Assembly (NCBI GenBank): GCA_037039925.1
Contig: JAXRKP010000385.1
Coordinates: forward strand, 75,001 to 139,000
Direction: 5' to 3'
From: Doris montereyensis
Lineage: Eukaryota; Mollusca; Gastropoda; Nudibranchia; Dorididae
Length of the DNA: 64,000 nt
Shown: piece after piece, positions 34,530 to 46,900 of the stretch
Numbering within the stretch: position 1 is the first letter of the stretch
How the letters are laid out: each line of letters begins with the position of its first letter
Notes under the pieces: generated by a model
Database searches by the model: none
What the model saw: the letters and a program-made list of their open reading frames with translations, nothing else
Told to the model about the DNA's origin: nothing
Position numbers and translations under genes: made by a program

Positions 34530-34975
34530 TCAACAATTGTCCAGTCTATCAGCTTCTGGGACATCCTGCTGTTGCAAGGCATGGCCAGCATATTGGCCCA
34601 TAGGCTGAAGGTTGTCCCCTAGACCTTGAGGCACAGACAGGTCAGGTAGCTGATGCCTCGGTGCGGCTGTTGGTTCTGATGAGGATTGTGATGGACATAC
34701 ACTGAGAGCCACGGGAGGAAGCGGTGGCCCGTGGAATGGGAAGTTCAAACGGGGAGTGTTTAGAGAGTCTGTCCCTCGCCGTGCTACTTGCGCTGCTGTT
34801 GACAGACTGAGAGCATGTTGACCCAGTTCAAAATCCAGTGGACTGAAATTGTGTCCTTGATGAGTGCCTTGGCGTACTTCACAGGTGCCACACTGGCCAT
34901 GTTGACAGCGGCACGCTATTTGATCAAATTGCTGACTGACACATCAGCAGGGCTCAAGTGTACACAGTGGAAAAC
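34530..34975 (-). CDS. BTBD9: BTBD9 last coding exon, C-terminal tail, frame disturbed
   Basis: It begins after CACCAAACAAG with VFHCVH, matching the end of the second F5/8C domain. The direct frame then stops after SNLIK near 34916. A second frame is open from about 34930 to the TGA at 34530. It encodes a Cys-rich piece (ACRCQHGQCGTC), then LNFPFHGPPLPPVALSV and a Gln/Pro-rich end finishing ADRLDNC. At least one indel near 34955 is needed to join the two. Alternatively the short stop is real and the tail is UTR. The tail resembles nothing I know in vertebrate BTBD9. Confidence 0.75.
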
Positions 34976-37900
34976 CTTGTTTGGTGAAACAAAGAACATT
35001 TTGCTGTGAATATCTACAGTTTGTGAATTTGTTGATGATATAAGAAGTAATATGCAAAGTCATGATAGATCAAGAGGCCGACCAAGAATGACATAGAGAA
35101 GAAAGATCAAGACAGAGATGGCAAGACAAAGGAAAACTTGGGGAGAGAGAAAGAAAAACTAGAATGGCAGCGATTCTTTTGTTGGGCCTTTGCCCCACAT
35201 AGAGCTGACAGGACAAAAGAAGAATGTGAAGACATAAAAAAATATAAATGAACACACGCTGTAGTAAATGAGAAACAGACAACAGGAAGTATTCATTTTA
35301 TCTAGCTTTATGATATTGAATTGATTTCAGCCTATCCCTCACCCAACAAAAAAGCAGTAGACTGAATGATAATTTATGACTGTTCTCTCCTTACTTGAAA
35401 TGATTTCAAGTTTCTTTTTGAGAGGCAGGGCTAATGACAGACATCTTCATTTTACCCCATTGACGTTCAAGATATGAATTAGATTATTCATGTTTAATAC
35501 TTTAAAGCCTAAATTTCCCCATTGTATATGGCTATAAGAATGGTCAACCACATAAAATTTGAAATGATCTGCTTTTCATGATATGTGGGCATTCAGTCTG
35601 CCAAATAATCATGTTCACTGTTTTCCAAACAAGGCCATCTAGTTTATAAAAAGCATTTTAAAATGTCCAGATATTAGATATTGTCTCCTTCAGCGAAAAT
35701 GTTCACACATTAAATAATACTCCTTCAGCATAATGAGAAACACATCAGATATTATCTTCCTTCAGCATAATGTTCACATATTAAATATAATTTCCTTCAG
35801 AGAAGCCATGTGACCAATACAGCTTAGATCACCTTTTCCTACACTCTGCACCTGGTCAACAGCTCAATATTACCTTTAACTATCTCATAAATATGATATA
35901 TAGAGGCGTTGTAGTGAAACCATAGTGTTGTGAGTTTGTAAAAAAATGTAATCACGATAATACTGGCTCAAAACCAATGGCTGGCCCAGGTGTTTTTTCC
36001 CAATGTTGTACTCTTAGGAATGGTACTTAACATTGCTTTCCTCACTTTACTCAGGACGTGAATGAGTACCAAGCTATAGGTATAGAAAGATCTTGTCATT
36101 GTTAGTTTGAAGTGCCTAATAGGCTGCTAGCTGCACTGTATGCTCCCTGGGAGCTAAGAAGGACTGAATGAAATGGCCTGCTGGGATAAATGATGTGCAG
36201 TCAGTGAACTTGCACTTCTACAGGGATACAGACTATAAATCCATCTTTATCTTTTAATTAGTTTTACTTTTAAAAACAGAAGTCATATTGTATGAGCATT
36301 GACTTGTGTTGAAATTGGTATTTACACTTAAAGCATATGGAGACATAATATACTTGATGCGATTTTCTTCTCCATTTTTAGAACATCGATACATGTTCAT
36401 AAAATATTGAAACAAGTAGACCTTGCCCCAACCAGATTGGCTGTATTGTGAGTTCCAAAATTTTTTATGAAATCACTGGGACAGGATCAAAGGCAACTGT
36501 TTGCCATGATCTGCAAGCACCAATGAAAAGGTTTTTTAAAGAAAAATTAAATCAAATAAAAAACCACCCAGCAAGACCAATTCTTTGTAAACTCACTCAA
36601 ACATCATTGTGTTTTAGTGTTTTTTTCAGTTTTGAATTTAGTTTCCTTTTCTGACAAAATTGATTTTGTGGTTCACATTTGATATTCCATCACATGGATA
36701 CTCAATCATGTGTATTTCATCCAATAGACCTGTAAAGTATTTGATGCATTACATCGGGAGTTACTTAAAAATCACTAAGCAGCACAGGGAAATAAGATTC
36801 ATATACATGTAGCTGTTGCCATACCACATGGTTTACATAGGAGTCATTGTTAAACAAACAATGCTCTTTTTAATGCATTATATACTTCCTGTATGTAAAA
36901 GACCTTGTTGTACACACAAAAAGAAGTGTCAGTACCACATTTTAATATCAAAATTATCAAACAGTTACTCCAGCTGAAAACAGAACATGCTCTGGTCTGT
37001 ATCACTGTAAATAGCCTTCACAGTTCCATGCTACATTTAAAAACTGGAAGCCATTGACTACAAGGCAAAAAGTAGTTTTAAGAGGCAAAAACTTCCTGCA
37101 TTTTACCTTTAGTACAAAAACAGTTGTTTTTTACATGAAAGAACATATAATCAGTTGTATAACATAGATGCCTAGGTCAGATTGAGGTGTTTTGAGAAAA
37201 GAAAAAACAAACAAAAAACCTCTGTACAGTTTCATTTTCAAAGACATTGGTACAAATTTTCATATGTGCTTGGCAAATACAAGCGTTGTCATCCTGTAAG
37301 GGTTTTAAAAATAAAGAAATAGTAACATTGAAGAAACCCTGACTTAAACTTAAACCTAGGCATTCCCTAATTCAATATGATCTGACTTAGGCATTTATGC
37401 TATACAACTTCCTTTATTTTATTTCTTCCAAACTACAGCATTTGACAACATAATCACTTTTCCCATGTCAGTGACACAAAAAATATGAATGAGAAAGTGT
37501 TGCAAGACACACAAAGTCAACAAAACGTTTGACTTACTTGCATGCCTCACTAGCGCTTGTCCACTATTTTCTCCCATTTCTGCTGGTCACTGGATACCTC
37601 AACATAAAAACTGTAACCTTCTCGATCATCACAGTCCCACAACAGAAGTCTGGATGGAAAAGACATAATAAAACAAAAAAGCATCAAGTAAAGTTTAGAC
37701 GCGTCTACACAAAAAAAACAACAACACATCTACACAAGAGCATTTTATTTTTTATATGTCTGTTTCAAACAAAGAAGGCTGAATAACAATTGTTCATGTT
37801 ACAAATAATGTCCACAGGTAATATAATCTTCAAATTAGTACAAATTAGCACACCTAGCTTAAAAAATCTTCAAAACATCATGAGAAAATTTAAAACATAA

Positions 37901-40900
37901 AGCAATAAATAAATAAATATTAACAGAAGAAGAAAAACAAGAACGTAGTTTTTTACACAGCAATTTGTTTGTTTTTTGAAATAAACCCTGTCCACGCTGT
38001 GATCTCAGGATTTGTAAGTGACTAATATTACTTATTACTCACAATTTTGTGGGTGGGTGTTAAGTATTTTAAAAAATCAAAACTTCCCTAAATATTTGTA
38101 AAATATAAAAATACTAGCAGAGTACCCGGCAATGGATCTGACTTCGATGGTCGAGCTAAAAAAAAAACTTGAAGTAGCATAGGATTGGAATTCGAAGGTC
38201 GGTCTTAAGCAAGGCCCCTATTGGCTTAATAAGATCAGAGCAGCGCAGAATCGAAGCTCCAGCATCGACCCATTGGAAGCAGGGTAGACATGGCGTGTGG
38301 CGACGTCTCTGTCTCACTTTTCTCATCGCTGTCACCGGCTCAGTGCACGCATTCGCATTTGGCCTAGATCTAGATGGAGACACCCACGTGGGTACATTGG
38401 GGTTGAACCATTGTAGGTCAGCTCAGTGAACTCTAAAATAATTATGTTGAATTTATGATGATTCACAAAGTGAGTGCCGACAATTTGACCAAACACAATA
38501 ATATGAATTTTATACGCCTAAAACCTTCCCCGGTTTGATCACATTGTCGGTGCCAAATAAGAGCTCTGTCCGCTCAGCCGTTTAGAAGATTAGCGGCAAA
38601 ACACACACAAAAAGTGAATTCTATAGATATAGATAGTCAATGTGTTAACAATTATTAATTTTTAGCATTCTAGATTTGTTGATACAATCCGATTTCTTGT
38701 AAATTTATAACTCTGATGAGACTTTATAAACAACGCCTGCATAACGCCATTGCTGTTCGCTATCCAAATATGGAGCAATTTTTTGGGAAAAACAATGTAT
38801 TCTGTCTCAAACGTCTCAAAATAACTCTCCCTGTCACCTCCATGATATATCAGTCAAATTCAACCAATGAAAACCCTCCACTTTATTTTCCCCCCAACCA
38901 TTATTCATAAAACGTTTTCTTTTAGGTCCTCAAAAGATGCCAAATGCTCTATGTACAAACAGCAACTACGATAAAATAATTCAGAAATATTTCCAACTGA
39001 ATATTTAAGGGTTATTCATGTTTTGTTTTGCAATTTTCTGTTTTGAAAAAGTTCTGTGCTTACCTCATTGTGGACAGAATGTATGGCTGAGCCAACTGAA
39101 TGCAATTGCACCACTGCCCAGCTGGTGGCAAGTGTAGCCAGAGTCCCAGTCATAGCTCCTTGTGTTGCCATTGATAAGAGCATTTGGGTTCTTGACACGC
39201 CTTATGACTAGGGCACTATTCTTGATGGTGGCAACATTCTCAGATGGCACTAAAGCAGAAAAGTGAGGAGTTTTATGAGCATTGCAAATAAAAACCAATA
39301 AGAAAATCAAAACGATTGTCCAAAGTTTTAATTAGGTCATTGCTATATTCATATTATGCTCCTATTGATAAAATAAGAAATCGCATCTATTTATCATGCT
39401 AAGATACAGTGATGGCTGTTGATTGCGTAATGTGGACCAATGAAAAATTGAACTAGGGAAATTCTGCACTTATGTTATGACATGTAGTTTTAAGAATCAG
39501 TTACAAAAAGGTGTTTGGTATCATTACGTAGGCAATGCTTCTATTTTGCTGCTATTGGGGGTTTTTTAACTACTGTTCAACAGTATGCTAAAAACCTGTT
39601 TTCTAATCTGAAAAAATTACTTTAAAAACTTTCATATCAATGATTTTCATATAGTGAAGATAGCAAAGGCAATCAAGTGCCATCGCTAGGATTGAACCTT
39701 ATAAAGTAAATAATATTTCTGATAGTGTAATAATACATCTTTTTGGGGGGCTAATTAAGGTCCTGAATATGTTTTTATTATTTGATATAGACAATTTATA
39801 ACCGTCTACCATTGTACTCGGCATGTCTAAATTAGCTCAAAAAGTTGTTTTTAATCTTATTTGCCATGGGAACGATTTTACCATTTTGGATTTTCATTGC
39901 GAAAATAACAACAAATTCATTTCAAATAGGCTTTTTCAATTATAAACAAATTTGGCTATAACTTTGCACACATGTCATTCGATTCAATATCTAGCCGCAC
40001 CCAGTTTTTTTTTTGATAAATAAAATGGTTTTCATTTTATTAATTTTTTGAAAATGCATATAGCAACCTTTCCAATTTTTGACAAATTTAATCACAAAAA
40101 AAAAATTGTTTTGCAAAAATTTAAAGATATAACAAAAAGCTACTGGGTGAATTTTTCGTTTGCGTTATAGATGTTATATACCAAATTTGGGGGCAATCGA
40201 ACAATAAATAAAAAAGAAGATCGCATATCACTGTCAAAATCACATTTTTAACAATATTTTCTGTTATTTTTTAATTTTTTGGCGCATATAAACCTATAAA
40301 AGAATAATATAATACTTTGAAACATCATTCAATCATGAGAGGACATCAAATACTTCATGTCGACTCTACACTTTAAACAAAATTTCCAGCTTTTATGGTA
40401 CAACCCATGTTTCTAAAAACAATTGTATAAAATGAGAGAATTGATACTGAACCTTTGTTATGGTATGAATATCAAGCGAATGAACTGCTCCTCCAGTAGT
40501 GCAATAAAAGATTTTTTCCCATTTGTGGTGAAATTGCCTTCTCCAGTACCCCCCCCCCCACCCCACTTAAATATAGTAAGAAACTCTTACATAAAATTTT
40601 AAAAAAAGAAAATAATCTCACCTACTAGACCTCTGTCCAGCTGAAATGGACAAGTTGTATAAACACTCAAAGGATACCAGATGAAACACTCGATTTACTG
40701 TGTTATGAGTTCCAACCACTTTGATATACCTGAATGATGATGAGATGAAAAAAAGAAAAAGGGCAAAATGAGAGAATACTTGATATATAAGGAGCTATAC
40801 ATGTACAAAGTAATGATATACACTGAAGTGCTATAACAGGAGAATCAGGTTGATTGTGTAATTACAATAGGCTTTTAAAACAGACCTCCATAAATTCTAT

Positions 40901-43900
40901 AAACTATTTGAACAAGTACAAGAAATGTTAATAGTTGAGAAACAAATTTATCTACAAAGACATTCTCTGTAATTAGACCTGAACATGTGAACATAAGAAA
41001 ATGTTTTGCCATTTGTCTCAACCCTGTAGACAATTAAAAACTAGGAACAAACAAGCTTGAATCCATCTTTTTTCATGTTCGATCAACTGAAGGCTAGCAT
41101 TGATGGGCTGATTAGCAATGGTATTATTAACAGGCGATATCATCAACCCCATAAATTTGCAGCTTATCTTCTATTATATGTGTGTAAAGCAGCTGGAACA
41201 TAATATGCTAAGACATAAGTTATGTAAATCCATGTGTGCATGTTGTAAATACCTCAAACAGCAAAATAGGAAGAAGCATAACCAATACGTGTGACGAAAA
41301 AACAGAGGTGAAAATGAAAAACTTGTCACTTACCTAACAACCTTATCATTAAAGTGCAATGTCTGCCATGAACGACATAAGTAGCTTGTGTGATCAATCA
41401 CTCTTATATAGTCCCTGTCATCCATTGAGACTTCAATATAATAGGAGTATGACCTGTTGAAGAATAACATTATGAGAAAAAAAATTTAATTGAAAGTAGA
41501 GACTAACCATTGCTTCTCTCTCTCACTCTCCTGAAGGGACTGGTTTGATGTTCGAGTTTAATGGTTGATAACCCATAGAATGGAGACTCTAAGCTTACAG
41601 CCTCAGCTGGCTCAGGGCCAGTTGTGGATGCCTGCGGCTTCCTTACATTGGGTAAGAACGACACTCCCCTGTCAATGCCGCTCGCTTTCTTCAATGCATA
41701 CAACTTATCATACAAATAAGATCTTTATTTTACTGTAAAATATTATCAGCGCTGATCAATTATAATTTTTCCTCAATTTCCCATTCTCCCTTTTGTCTTT
41801 GTCTCTCTCCCCATTTCATGAGATACTTCTCTGCTAATCGACACACACACACACACCGTAACAGTAAAGTTCCTTCAAAGGCCACTACCGGCAATAGAGT
41901 CTGAGCTTATCTCGGTTTCTATAATGTGAAATGGAACAGGTGATAATAATCACCTCTCTAATGCAGGTTTTTACTCCCCAAGCTAGTGCTTGTATCCATT
42001 TTACACCTGGGTCGAGTGGGGAAAATGTGTGTTAAGTGTATTTCCTAAGGAAGACAATGGCAGGCCTGGCTTTGCCAGGATTGAACCTGGGATCTCCGAT
42101 CCCAGTCCGGCAACCTAATCACTTGGCCACACCGCACACATACTGTCCTTCGACCTTAACCCTCACACATCCAAACACAACATGAAAATTGTTCATAGAG
42201 AAATTTATTGACACATTTAATATTCTAAAAGAAAAATATCTTCCGTCATGTTCACACACAACTCATAATCAACTTTTTTTTACTATTTTTCTGTCTAGTA
42301 CACAAAGGGAGTAGTCAGATATTGAAATTTTAACATCATAATTCTATTGAGAAAGCAAATTTGCAGAAAAGCCATGAAAAAAACCCTCCTTGTCTTTCTT
42401 AAACAAGAGCACCAAACATGCAAATTAAACACAGGAGAAGATTTAATACATATAAAGAAAGGGAGAAATAGAGATTGAATGGTTTAAAAACTTAAATTGT
42501 CAGGATTCCATAGCATATGAATCAATATTCACAAAGTCAAAGGATAATATTTGATTTTTAGAGTCAAACAAAGAAAATAAAAACCAAATCAAAGGGAACC
42601 CCCCCCGCTAAAAATAAACCCAATCCTAATATATATATTTTAAAATAGAAACAAAACAACCAGCAAAAACGAACCTCATATCTTTGTCCCAAAGCAACAG
42701 CTTTATTGTGTTTATAATGTATGGCTGTCCCAACTTGATGACAATCCCAGGGCAGTCTCTCATCTATGGGATGTCTTGAAAATCCTCGATCTAAGTCATA
42801 GTTTTGGGTATCCCCATCTAGTAGAGCAGTCTTCATTTCGCCTCGAATGACAGATGCACCCAGACGAACTGTGGCAACATTTTGCTCCAACACTGAGAAA
42901 ATAAAATCAAATGTAACCAAATCATACTATTGAGCTACATGCTTGATTCACAATAAGAAAGAACTCTTCTTAATTACATGATATTACATAAAGGAAGTAA
43001 AAAGATATCTCTTGTGTTCTTTAAGTGTTGAACTTTGAATATATTAAAAGACTTAAAATATAGTATACTGAACTTAGAGTATGCTTTTCACAAATTGATG
43101 AAAAAGATAATTTAAAACAAAGAAAGAAGACTAATGTGAATACCTTGTGCTCCACGATATTTTAGCTCCATATCCCGACTTTCTGTCCGCTTCTTAATGG
43201 CATCCAGAATAGAGTCTGATGAAACTAATGTAGTGTCTCGCACATCATTTAGAAGCTCCCGCATCTCCATGAGCTCCAGGCGAACAACATCAAGAATAGG
43301 TGTGGGGTCCTGACCTTTGTTGTGTTCTGCCCAATTGCACACAGCTTGAAAAATCTCAACCTCAGGAGCCCAGAATGAGTCCCGAGAAATAAGATCTCTC
43401 ATTGAGGTCTTAAAAGAAAACAACATTGAAAATAAAACAATGACTTAACAGCACAGACTGATAAACCTGACACAAACAATCTACTCTCAAAATGCAGAAA
43501 TGAAAAGCTTAAGCTGTCCAGTTTCACATTTTATGTTGAAGCTAAACTATTTTAACTATTCTAAAACTGGATAAAAATTTATAAGATTATGTAAACATTA
43601 AAAAGGAAAATCCCTGTGAATGCGAAGGAACTTGACGCAAAGAAGTCTTTTTTCTATATATTATGCCAAAATGCCTGAGAAATGACAGAAATTTTGAGAT
43701 GTTTCATAACTGCTCATCAAAATCCATCAGAAGCAGTCATCTTGGGATCTGAGTCGGGCTTTGAATTTTGCCAAAATAGCCTTTAAAACTGTAAAAAGGA
43801 TCTTAAACGTGTACAACATATTTCTAGAAGACTTTCAAGGTTCTATTCACCTCCAATTGCATTAGATCCGAATAACTACAACCAAACTGCATCAGATCAA

Positions 43901-46900
43901 TGCATTACTTTGTATTAACCCAAGAATACAGGCAGATTTATGCAAGTCCGTGCCTAAAGTGGAAATTCGACATATGTCATCAGAAGGCCTTGAAAAAATT
44001 ATACAAATTCAAATGCTCCCATGGGAATAAAAGAAACACAACACTTTACACAATATACTTATGAACACACATTTTTTCCACTGATAGGTTTGACGAGAAA
44101 AAAACGTGTTTTTTACCATACAATAGTATGAGTCATCAATGAATCTATGGCTTTTGTTTTCAAGGTTTGTTTAACAAACAAGTCCCCTAATTCAATAAGA
44201 AATACTTCTTTTAGTCAAGTTATGTAAGGGCAAATAAATAAGTACACTTTCATGACAAATTGAATCCTTTAGTAACATTGACGGAGAGAGATAAAATTAT
44301 TTTTAAAAATAGACATTGTGATTTGTAGAAATAAATAAGAACTCAAGTTTTCTTCTTCCCCCTCACCTGTGAGAGATTCAAAAAGCTTTCACTGTTGAGG
44401 ACCGCATGAGCATTTCTATCCATAAAATCCTTGCATACTGTGCACAGAGATGACAGGCTATTTAAAAGAAACAAGGAAGAGAAGAATCAAACAATATGAT
44501 ATAAACAAACCGTAACTAAAGAAACACATTAAATTTCAAAAACATAAATTAAAATAGGATGATTAAAAAGTCTTGAAAATTTCATTCTTAAAAAAAAAAT
44601 AGTTAAAGAGTGTCTCTACAAAATGCAAAAGTTTCTTACTGTCAGGGTAAGTGGGATCATTAATATTTTCACTCTAAATGAGTGGATTCTATGTGTTTGT
44701 TTGTAAAAACATGACAAAAGTAAAACATTTTTTTTTATCTTCAAAACTATAAAAACAAATAAATAAATGTTAAAATCTCACCTGTAAATATTTGCTAAAT
44801 CGTAGATGTGGCAAACATTTCTTATGTTGAGTATGGCTTTTAGATAATCGGAGACAGAGGATTCTAATTCCATAAATCCAAACCGATGTGACAGGCTCAA
44901 AATATCAAGTAAGTACTCCTCCTGGGGAAAATAAATTACACCGTGATAAAAGACTGTAAATGATTGCAACTTGTGTCAATATGGAAACAAAACAAAGTGT
45001 TTGTATCTTACTTTTTTGTTTTTTGTGTCATTGCAATTTACCCTGTCCACCACATGTGGAGATCTCAGGGAAAATTAAAAGGAAGCAGCATGATGAAAGA
45101 TAAGTTGAAGAGTGAAAGGAAAGAAGGAATACCTACCAGCAGCTCCCGCCAACCACCCATTTGTCCTTTTTACAACACAATTATTCCAACCACCAAAATT
45201 AATTCAGTTCATCACACATATAAACAACACACCTGTTTATCAATTTTCTGTTTTCTCAATTCTATGAAATTGAAACGTTTGCAAATGTACAAATTCTTAG
45301 AAAGAAAACAACTTTTATACTAATATTAACAATAATGGAAATTCTAATGAAAACTGCTATGCAATATGACGACACATTATAACAGAAAATATGAAAAATG
45401 GGGAAGGCTTTGATGTTGATTCAAATTATTTTAAACAATACCTGAATCTCTATAAGGTTTAAACGTCCAGAGTAGACATATTTCAACAAAGCTGCGAACG
45501 CATCAGCAGGAGTGTCTCGCAACTCAATTTCAGTTGTGCCAGGCTGCGATTCCTTCATTCCTCCATAAAGAAGTGCTCTGTGAGTTACAATAATAAATGA
45601 TGCATTATAGGTAATCTCTCTCTCTCTCCTGTCTGTCTGTCTTTTCCTCACTTCAAAAATAAAGTCACGTCTTAATAGTCCCAAAAAATAATAGTCACCT
45701 CCGTCCCAAGCAAACTGTCCGGATTATCAAGACATCTTGATTATTAAATCCCTGATCAAAGTGACACATTGTGAATCAGCGAAAGACCTCAGAACTTACA
45801 ATAATGAAGGCCTAAAATGGGGCATGAAGCACTATGATCTTGTTTATCACTGACCAGAACTCTCTCTCTCTGACTCATGTCACAGGCTTACACACAATTT
45901 ATACCATGCCAGAAGAAGAGGAAGAAGGAGAAGAGTAAGAAAGAAAAGAAGAGGAATAAGAAGAAGGTAGAACAGAGCGAGAGGGTAAGAGAGAAAAAGC
46001 GAAAAGCAGACAGACAGAGACAGAGAAAATTGCTAAATTGTATGGCTGTAGTGATGTTGGGGAAGTTGAGCCGGGTGGCTTTGATGCGCCGTTGGACAAT
46101 CTCCAACAGTTAAGTGTTCGGTTTGTCAAAGCATAGACTCTGTATGATGTGGTAACATATTCCAAAATTAGACGTTCTGATCCGGAATCCTGAATTTCCG
46201 GATTATCGGTTACAAATAAAGAAAAACAAATCTGTCCCCATCTCCTCTGTGCAGATTATCAAAGTCTGGACTACCGAGACGTGGCTGTATATTTCTTAAA
46301 GAACTTACAGATGAATGTTTACCTTTTAAGTGAAACTTGCAATTTTTCTCCCTCATTTTATAAATTCATCTCAAATGCTCTTAAAACAGTGTGGCACATC
46401 ACTTTATAATTACGAGGCCAATATCATACATGTTTTTCTGGAAGCTTGAATGGCCATATAAATTCATTACGAATAATAAGGGGCATTGTAACAAAACCAT
46501 AGTGTTGTGAGTTTGTAAAAATGTAATCATGACAAAACTGGTTCAAAACCCTTGGCTGGCCCATTTTTTAAAATGTTGTATTCTTAGGAAAGGTACTTCA
46601 CTCTACTCACTCGACTCAAGTGTGAATGAGTATCTAGCTACAGGTAGAGAAAGATCTTGTCAGTGTGTTAATACAAACGCCTTACAGGTTGCTGTACTGT
46701 ATGCTCCCCAGGAAGTTAAGAAGGACTTCTTGGAATGAAATAACCTGCTGAGGAGTACATGATTTTCAGTCAGTGACCCTGCACTTATGCCAGGACAAGG
46801 ACTATAAATTCATCTCTAATCTTTTAGAAGCATTGTAATGAAACCGTAGTGTTGTGAGTTTGTAATCATGACCACATTAGTTTAAAACCCATGGCTGGCC

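Noticed and set aside
41503..41715. 70-codon minus-strand open frame in a BTBD9 intron
   Set aside because: No splice phase match to BTBD9 and no recognised domain. It could be a decayed repeat.
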